Of a stretch of 18,602 nucleotides of DNA, positions 14,054 to 18,602 are shown piece after piece. The stretch is taken from positions 1 through 18,602 of the forward strand of contig JACPXA010000095.1 of the NCBI GenBank assembly GCA_016196785.1, given 5' to 3'. This stretch comes from Elusimicrobiota bacterium (GTDB lineage: Bacteria; Elusimicrobiota; Elusimicrobia; 2-01-FULL-59-12; JACPXA01). Every line of letters begins with the position of its first letter. Within the stretch, counting starts at the first letter, position 1. The notes under the pieces were generated by a model that saw only the letters and a program-made list of their open reading frames with translations, was not told the origin of the DNA and did no database searches. The position numbers and the translations under genes are program-made.

Positions 14054-14080
14054 ATGGGTGGTCTCCGTCTGCTTCTCGGG
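14054..14080 (+). pseudogene. znuA: Severed 5' end of znuA (first nine codons, up to the IS)
   Basis: ATG 14054 opens a frame reading Met-Gly-Gly-Leu-Arg-Leu-Leu-Leu-Gly and then runs into the IS, stopping at 14111-14113. Joining codon nine to position 15490 across the element and one target copy continues in frame as VLLGLVASAGGETMVARP, a typical signal peptide leading into the mature binding protein. This shows the original gene start. Confidence 0.8.
14072..14080 (+). repeat. Left target-site duplication (CTTCTCGGG)
   Basis: This is a nine-base direct repeat identical to 15481-15489 and directly outside the left end of the IS. The base before it is G in both copies, so the duplication could also be read as ten bases. 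IS256 elements usually make 8-9 base duplications. Confidence 0.85.
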
Positions 14081-15480
14081 TGGTGTATCATAAGTTGTGT
14101 AATTTTGCCATGAGCACACAAAAGGGCTATTCTCCTCAGGTGATGGGAAATCAACTGAATGGAGGAATAGCCCGTGAGCATTACCGTAGCAGAATTAGAC
14201 GTGTCGGACAAGACGGTTGGCGAACGGTGGCGTCGGGTCAAAGCGGACTTCTGGGATGACTTGAAAGCCGAAACCCTTCGCGCCGTGCAGCGGTTGTTAG
14301 AAACCAGTCTGGACATTGAAGTGCAAGACCTCATTGGAGGACGTCGGTGGGCCCATCTGCCGCAGCGGGGCACCTACCGGAATGGCCACTATACCCGGAG
14401 CTGGTTGACGAGCGTGGGCTGGATTCCCCGCTTGCGCGTACCGCGGGTCCGGTCGGGCGCGCTCCGCTTTCGTGCCCTGCCCCGGTATCGGCGGCGGGCG
14501 AAAGACGTGGACCAACTGGTGGTGGACATGTTCCTGGCCGGGGTCTCCACCCGGCGCGTCCAGGAGGTCTTGACCCCCCTGGTGGGCGCCCGCGCCCTCA
14601 GTGCCAGCGTGGTCTCCCGCCTGAGCCAGCGCTTGGATCGACAGGTGCGGCGGTGGCATCACCGCCCCTTGGCCGATGGCTATCGCTACCTCCTCCTGGA
14701 TGGGATCTACCTGCGTAGTAAGAGTCCGCTGCATGTGCGGCGGCGGTGTGTGTTGGTGGTCTCTGGGATCACCACCGACGGCCGACGCGAGCTGGTGGAC
14801 TTCACCCTGGCCCCCCAGGGGGAATCCCAGAGTGCCTGGGAACGGTTCTTGTCGAATCTGCGGGCGCGGGGGCTGGAGGGGCGGGCGCTCGCCCTGCTGG
14901 TCATCGATGGGAACCAGGGCCTGTGGCACGCCCTGGACCTGGTCTGGCCGACGGTCCCCCGCCAACGGTGTTGGGCCCACAAGCTACGCAATGTGGCGAA
15001 TCACCTGCCCAAGACGTATCAAGCGCTCTGTATGAATGGCGCTCGCGCCATCTATACCGCGCCCTCCCGCCAGGCCGCCCTCCAGGCCTTCCGGCACTGG
15101 GCCCGGCTGTGGCGGGGCATCTGCCCGGCTGCGGTCGCCTGCCTGGAACAGGATCTGGAGGACCTGTTGCCCTTCTATCAGTGTCCCTCCACCCTCTGGG
15201 TCAAACTGCGCACCACCAATCTCATCGAGCGGGTCTTCTTGGAAGTGCGCCGACGGACGCGCCCGATGTCGTGCTTCCAGAACCCGGCCAGTGTAGACCG
15301 CATCATCTATGCCCTCTTTCATCGGCACAATGAGCGCTGGAAGGACAAACCGCTCTGGAGGCCGAAAAACAATGCACGCACTTGACCGACAAGGCCAGGA
15401 AAATGGCTGAGCCATATCCCAACAGCCCTGAGGAGCGCCCTCAACGTGAGAAAAATTACACAAAACTCTTGACGTTACCG
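14081..15480 (+). mobile_element. IS256-family insertion sequence (about 1.4 kb, complete)
   Basis: The element is bounded by a nine-base target duplication and carries one transposase gene. Its imperfect terminal inverted repeats share an inner core of TTGTGTAATTTT: the left copy is at 14095-14106 and the right complement at 15452-15463. The outer parts (left TGGTGTATCATAAG, right complement CGGTAACGTCAAGAG) match less well, with a GGT at each tip. The size of about 1400 bases fits the family. It lies in the signal-peptide region of znuA, in the same orientation. The conserved target duplication suggests a simple and not very old insertion. Confidence 0.88.
14174..15385 (+). CDS. IS256-family (mutator-type) transposase
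   Basis: This 403-residue DDE transposase appears intact. The catalytic residues are Asp176 in LLLDGIYLR, Asp245 in LLVIDGNQGL and Glu352 in TTNLIERVFLEVRRR. The family's C-x-x-H motif is CWAHK at 266-270. The N-terminal part has the DNA-binding segment with GGRRWAHLPQRGTYRNGHY. It starts at GTG 14174 with GGAGG 8 bases upstream. It cuts and inserts the element at its inverted repeats, usually by a circular intermediate. No frameshift or stop is seen, so it may still be active. Confidence 0.95.
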   Translation: MSITVAELDVSDKTVGERWRRVKADFWDDLKAETLRAVQRLLETSLDIEVQDLIGGRRWAHLPQRGTYRNGHYTRSWLTSVGWIPRLRVPRVRSGALRFRALPRYRRRAKDVDQLVVDMFLAGVSTRRVQEVLTPLVGARALSASVVSRLSQRLDRQVRRWHHRPLADGYRYLLLDGIYLRSKSPLHVRRRCVLVVSGITTDGRRELVDFTLAPQGESQSAWERFLSNLRARGLEGRALALLVIDGNQGLWHALDLVWPTVPRQRCWAHKLRNVANHLPKTYQALCMNGARAIYTAPSRQAALQAFRHWARLWRGICPAAVACLEQDLEDLLPFYQCPSTLWVKLRTTNLIERVFLEVRRRTRPMSCFQNPASVDRIIYALFHRHNERWKDKPLWRPKNNART

Positions 15481-16431
15481 CTTCTCGGGGTGCTCCTTGG
15501 GCTCGTGGCCTCCGCCGGGGGGGAAACGATGGTGGCTCGTCCCCGGGTCATCACCACAGTAGCCCCTCTCACCGATCTCGTCCAGCAGGTCGGGGGATCC
15601 CTGATTGATCTCCATGGACTCATCCCGGAGGGCGCCGATGCTCACACCTATGAGGCCGCCCCTTCGGACGCTCAGTGGATCGCTGAGGCGGACGTGGTCG
15701 TCCTCAACGGCCTCCATCTCGAGGGAACCGTGGAAAAGCTCATCAACGCCAATCGCCGGCCGACCGCGACGGTCCTGCGCCTAGGTGATGAGACCGTCTC
15801 CCCAGCGGAATGGATCTTTGACGCCCATTTCCCAAAAACCTCTGGGTTCCCAAACCCCCATCTGTGGCTGAATGTCGAGTATACGATGCGCTACCTCGAC
15901 TCCATCGGAACCACCTTGGAACGAATCGATCCCCTGCATCGGCCCGCGTACACGGTTCAAACGGCCAGGATGCTCCAACGCCTCAAGACCCTGGATGCCG
16001 CCATCGCCGAGGCGATCAAGACCATCCCTCCCCCCCAGCGAAAGCTGTTCACCTACCATGACGCCTGGGTGTATTTTGCCAGACGATATAACCTCCCGGT
16101 GATCAGCGCCTTGCAACCGGAACATTTCGCTGAGCCGTCCCCCAAAGAGGTAGCCACGCTCATTGACCAGCTCCGGCGTGAGCAGGTCCCCGCGATCTTT
16201 GGCTCCGAGGTCTTCCCCACCAAGGTCCTTCAACAGATCGGGCAGGAGGCGGGGGTTCGCTGGATCAAGACGTTGCGGGATGATACCTTGCCCGGCGTCC
16301 CGGGGGAACCGAGACATTCCTATCTGGGGATGATGCTGGAGAACGCGCGGACCATCGTCCAAGCCTTGGGCGGCGATCCTACCCCACTCAACGGGATCGC
16401 CCTGGAAGGCAAGAATGACCGCAGCCATTGA
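15403..16431 (+). CDS. znuA: Zinc-type ABC transporter substrate-binding protein with IS-derived N-terminus
   Basis: This periplasmic metal-binding protein (cluster 9 family) delivers metal to the ZnuBC permease. The mature part starts near RPRVITTVAPL. Probable ligands are the His of GADAHTYEA, the His of NPHLWLN and the His of TYHDAWVYF; His in the third place favours zinc over manganese. The usual long His-rich loop is missing. The first 26 or so codons come from the right end of the IS256 element, since the native start (14054) was cut off. Possible new starts are ATG 15403 (AGGA just upstream), TTG 15382 overlapping the transposase stop, and TTG 15469. The chimeric N-terminus still has basic residues (REKNYTK) followed by a hydrophobic run ending Ala-Ser-Ala, so export may survive. 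It overlaps znuC by 17 bases. Confidence 0.85.
   Translation: MAEPYPNSPEERPQREKNYTKLLTLPLLGVLLGLVASAGGETMVARPRVITTVAPLTDLVQQVGGSLIDLHGLIPEGADAHTYEAAPSDAQWIAEADVVVLNGLHLEGTVEKLINANRRPTATVLRLGDETVSPAEWIFDAHFPKTSGFPNPHLWLNVEYTMRYLDSIGTTLERIDPLHRPAYTVQTARMLQRLKTLDAAIAEAIKTIPPPQRKLFTYHDAWVYFARRYNLPVISALQPEHFAEPSPKEVATLIDQLRREQVPAIFGSEVFPTKVLQQIGQEAGVRWIKTLRDDTLPGVPGEPRHSYLGMMLENARTIVQALGGDPTPLNGIALEGKNDRSH
15481..15489 (+). repeat. Right target-site duplication (CTTCTCGGG)
   Basis: This is an exact copy of 14072-14080, directly after the right end of the IS and inside the znuA signal-peptide coding region, in the same reading frame as the left copy. Confidence 0.85.
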
Positions 16432-17215
16432 CATTACCCACCTCACCTGCGCCTACGATCGCGTCCCGGTGTTTGAAGGGCTTTCCTGGACGCTGTCGGA
16501 GGGCGCCTTCGTTGGGATTGTCGGGCCAAGCGGGGCAGGGAAAACGACCCTTCTGAAAGCGATTCTTGCTCTCTTGACACCGGCAATGGGGGACATTCGG
16601 GTCTTTGGTGAGCTCGTCCGACGATCACCCACCGCGATCGGGTATGTACCTCAGGTCACGAGCCTTCCCTGGGATTTTCCCGTCACTGTAGAACAAGCGG
16701 TCATGATGGGGCGGATTCGGACGATGCAGCGCTGGCCCTGGCCGCGACGGAGCGATCGGCAAGCGGTGCGGGAAATGCTGGAACGGTTGGGGCTCGGGCC
16801 GTTAGCGCACCGTCCCCTCCAAGACCTTTCCGGAGGAGAACAACAGCGGGTCATCCTCGCCAGGGCCTTGATCAGCCAGCCCAGACTGCTCGTGTTGGAT
16901 GAGCCAACCGCCGATGTGGATGTGAAAACCCAGCATGAAATTCTCCACCTCCTTGGTGAGCTCAACCAACAAGGAATCACCATCCTTTTGACCACCCATG
17001 ACCTGAACTCCGTGGCTGCGCACCTCCCCCATGTGGTCTGTTTTCACCGCCGCATCATCGCCGAAGGTCCCCCCCAGCAGATTTTCACCACGGAGATACT
17101 CCGGGAGACCTACCAGGCGGAGGTGACCGTCATCCGTCACGGTGAATTTATCCTGATGGCGAGCGCGACGCCGCTCTCCCTGTTGTCCACTGCCCGCCGT
17201 CGCCAGACGCCATGA
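16415..17215 (+). CDS. znuC: Zinc-type ABC transporter ATP-binding protein
   Basis: This 266-residue cytoplasmic ATPase powers metal uptake. Walker A is GPSGAGKTT (37-45). Then come the Q-loop GYVPQVTSLPWDFPVTV, the signature LSGGEQQRV, Walker B LLVLDEPTAD and the switch His in LLTTHDLNSV. The segment WDFPVTVEQAVMMGR is characteristic of the Mn/Zn subfamily. ATG 16415 has GGAAGG about 5 bases upstream. It overlaps znuA by 17 bases and znuB by 4, so the three are translated as a unit and depend on whatever now transcribes the IS-interrupted 5' end. Confidence 0.93.
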   Translation: MTAAIDITHLTCAYDRVPVFEGLSWTLSEGAFVGIVGPSGAGKTTLLKAILALLTPAMGDIRVFGELVRRSPTAIGYVPQVTSLPWDFPVTVEQAVMMGRIRTMQRWPWPRRSDRQAVREMLERLGLGPLAHRPLQDLSGGEQQRVILARALISQPRLLVLDEPTADVDVKTQHEILHLLGELNQQGITILLTTHDLNSVAAHLPHVVCFHRRIIAEGPPQQIFTTEILRETYQAEVTVIRHGEFILMASATPLSLLSTARRRQTP

Positions 17216-18156
17216 CGCCCGAAATGTCTCAACCGGTATGGTGGCTCCCATTCCACTACCAGTTTTTCTGCCGAGGTTTTGAGGCAGCACTCCTGGTAGG
17301 AGCCCTCTGCGGGGTGTTGGGGGTGTATGTCGTGCTACGGGGGATGAGCTACGTGGGGCATGGTCTGGCGCATGCGATCTTTGGCGGTGCCGTGATCGGC
17401 TACGCCCTGCGCCAACAGATCTATGTGGGGGGGGCGCTGTGGGGGTGTTGGTCTGCGCTGGTCATCCATCGGATGGCCCGTGGGCGGCCGATCCGGCTAG
17501 ACGCGGCCATCGGAATCGTCAGCGCGGCGAGCTTTGCGCTGGGGATCGCGCTTATGAGTCGGATGCGGGTTGTGACCCGAAACTTTGAAGCCGCGCTGTT
17601 TGGGAACCTCTTAGCGGTGACCCCCTTTGACCTCCGCCTCATAGTCGGGGTGGCGGTCGTGGGGACCCTCCTTCTCTGGGTGTTTTATAAAGAGCTGCTC
17701 TTTCTGACGTTTGATCCCGAGGGCGCGCAGGTGTGTGGTGTCCGGGTTGCTTGGATAGATACCCTCTTTGTGCTCCTCCTCGCGGCCGTCATTGTCGCCG
17801 CACTACAGGTGATCGGCGCCACCTTGCTGGCTGCGGCGATCGTCATTCCAGCTGCCACGGCCCGACTCCTGACCACAAGCTTTCACCGAATGGTCGGAGT
17901 GGCAGCGGCGCTTGGCGCCCTTACCGCCGCCATCGGCATGTGGGCGAGCTTCTATCTAAACACCGCCTCAGGGGCCACGGTGGTCTTGAGTTCGACGGTG
18001 GCCTTTGGGATTGCCTGTGTGGTACACTTCATTCGTCGTCAGCGGCTCGCCCATCAACATCTCCATCGGCATGGCCCCACCGCCCATCAACACCGCCACA
18101 TCCATGAGCAGTTCCATCACCCCCACGACCTCTTACCTAACTCCAAGCAACGCTGA
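17212..18156 (+). CDS. znuB: Zinc-type ABC transporter permease with His-rich C-terminal tail
   Basis: This 314-residue membrane protein of the ABC-3 family has about eight hydrophobic helices. Family segments are CGVLGVYVVLRGMSYVGHGLAHAIFGG near the N-terminus and QVIGATLLAAAIVIPAATARLL later. After the last helix the C-terminal 40 residues hold 11 histidines within about 26 positions (AHQHLHRH, AHQHRHIH, HHPH), probably a cytoplasmic metal-binding tail. Such a stretch is usual in the binding protein of zinc systems, which here lacks one. ATG 17212 overlaps the znuC stop. The last 40 bases overlap the convergent miaA gene. Confidence 0.93.
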   Translation: MTPEMSQPVWWLPFHYQFFCRGFEAALLVGALCGVLGVYVVLRGMSYVGHGLAHAIFGGAVIGYALRQQIYVGGALWGCWSALVIHRMARGRPIRLDAAIGIVSAASFALGIALMSRMRVVTRNFEAALFGNLLAVTPFDLRLIVGVAVVGTLLLWVFYKELLFLTFDPEGAQVCGVRVAWIDTLFVLLLAAVIVAALQVIGATLLAAAIVIPAATARLLTTSFHRMVGVAAALGALTAAIGMWASFYLNTASGATVVLSSTVAFGIACVVHFIRRQRLAHQHLHRHGPTAHQHRHIHEQFHHPHDLLPNSKQR

Positions 18157-18602
18157 GCCATCGCATGAGCATCGAACGGTTCCTGGACATCGAGCCAGCG
18201 AATGCCTGGTTCCTTTCGAAACCACGTCATTTGACGTTTGGCATACTGGACCGTGTCCCGCACGATCAGTGGCTCAAGAGCCTCTCTGGTCAGGGTGCCG
18301 TGGAGATAGGCCACGATATGCCGGTATCCTAACCCTTCGAAGACCGGCGCCTCGGGTGGCACCCCCTCATCGAGAAGCGCGTTAGTCTCTTCAATCATGC
18401 CGTGTGTCAACATCCAATGGGTGCGCGCGGTAATCCGGGTTGCTAGCTGCCGCCGGTCCCACCGCAACCCAATGAGACAGGGGGAGGGGGTAGTAACGGA
18501 GTGGATGGAAGGTCGGGAAATCTCGGACCCCTGTTCCAATTGATGCCACCAGGATAGTGGTTTGCCGGTGAGCTGATAAACTTCCAGGGCGCGGACAATC
18601 CG
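18117..18602 (-). CDS. miaA: tRNA dimethylallyltransferase, C-terminal part (5' end outside window)
   Basis: The minus-strand frame is open to the right edge, giving the last 161 residues of a protein usually about 300 long. MiaA adds a dimethylallyl group to A37 of tRNAs that read codons starting with U. Recognisable segments are RIVRALEVYQLTGKPLSWW at the edge, then LRWDRRQLATRI, GMIEETNALLDEG, FEGLGYRHIVAYLHG and the conserved DTVQYAKRQMTWFRKEP. The catalytic P-loop half lies outside. It converges on znuB with a 40-base overlap of coding ends and no terminator hairpin between them. Confidence 0.93.
   Translation of the reverse strand, partial: RIVRALEVYQLTGKPLSWWHQLEQGSEISRPSIHSVTTPSPCLIGLRWDRRQLATRITARTHWMLTHGMIEETNALLDEGVPPEAPVFEGLGYRHIVAYLHGTLTREALEPLIVRDTVQYAKRQMTWFRKEPGIRWLDVQEPFDAHAMAQRCLELGKRSWG

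Noticed and set aside
14297..14980. Long minus-strand frame opposite the transposase
   Set aside because: Shadow of a GC-rich gene; the plus-strand product has all IS256 catalytic residues.
15469..15474. TTGACG as an outward -35 box at the right IS end
   Set aside because: It matches a -35 well, but I see no -10 at suitable spacing, so a promoter call is not supported.
1..18602. CRISPR array or prophage module
   Set aside because: No regularly spaced direct repeats and no phage structural genes were seen on either strand.

Overview
The window reads as a piece of chromosome from a GC-rich, double-membraned (Gram-negative type) bacterium. A lipid A-type acyltransferase, a probable outer-membrane barrel and an RpoS-like sigma factor point that way. 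The gene order gpsA - HU/IHF - merR - tRNA-Pro - ... - pcm - ... - sigma - apt resembles what I remember from Deltaproteobacteria (Geobacter-like) and deep lineages such as NC10/Methylomirabilota or Nitrospirota. I cannot name the taxon from the sequence alone.

Region 1 (1 to about 2241) is visibly more AT-rich than the rest and looks like the end of an acquired defence island. It holds the N-terminal 230 codons of a NotI-family restriction endonuclease, which runs off the left edge on the minus strand. Divergent from it is a SIR2-like NADase-type gene broken by a frameshift. The island ends exactly where the 5' half of a tRNA-Arg(CCT) gene breaks off (2242-2287).

Region 2 (2242 to 14026) is a long minus-strand run of housekeeping genes. 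Read in transcription order it contains: hflX, pgsA-like, plsY, gpsA, an HU/IHF gene, merR, tRNA-Pro(GGG), a GT28 diacylglycerol glycosyltransferase, an LpxL-type acyltransferase, pcm, a hairpin cluster, tRNA-Pro(CGG), an outer-membrane protein, acylphosphatase, an RpoS-like sigma factor, a structured GC-rich spacer, apt, and an MbfA-like ferritin/VIT1 iron transporter. A two-gene module of a small basic protein plus a clan AA aspartic protease comes last. Four-base ATGA-type overlaps link hflX/pgsA/plsY and gpsA/HU. This block is mostly membrane-lipid synthesis: PgsA, PlsY and GpsA supply glycerophospholipid, GT28 makes glycolipid, and the LpxL homologue acylates.

Region 3 (14027 to 18602) is a divergent zinc-type ABC transporter operon (znuA-znuC-znuB). 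An IS256-family element (14081-15480) sits inside the signal peptide of znuA. A 9-base target duplication (14072-14080 and 15481-15489) marks the insertion. Removing the element and one copy restores an in-frame signal peptide that starts at 14054. The insertion left the rest of znuA open in frame with the right end of the IS, giving a chimeric N-terminus. znuB ends in a histidine-rich tail and overlaps the convergent 3' end of miaA, which runs off the right edge.

The most interesting observations are the edge-truncated NotI-like enzyme beside a broken SIR2 gene at a severed tRNA, and the IS256 insertion that may have re-created a usable znuA start. I found no CRISPR array, and nothing in the window that clearly amounts to an undescribed multi-gene system.
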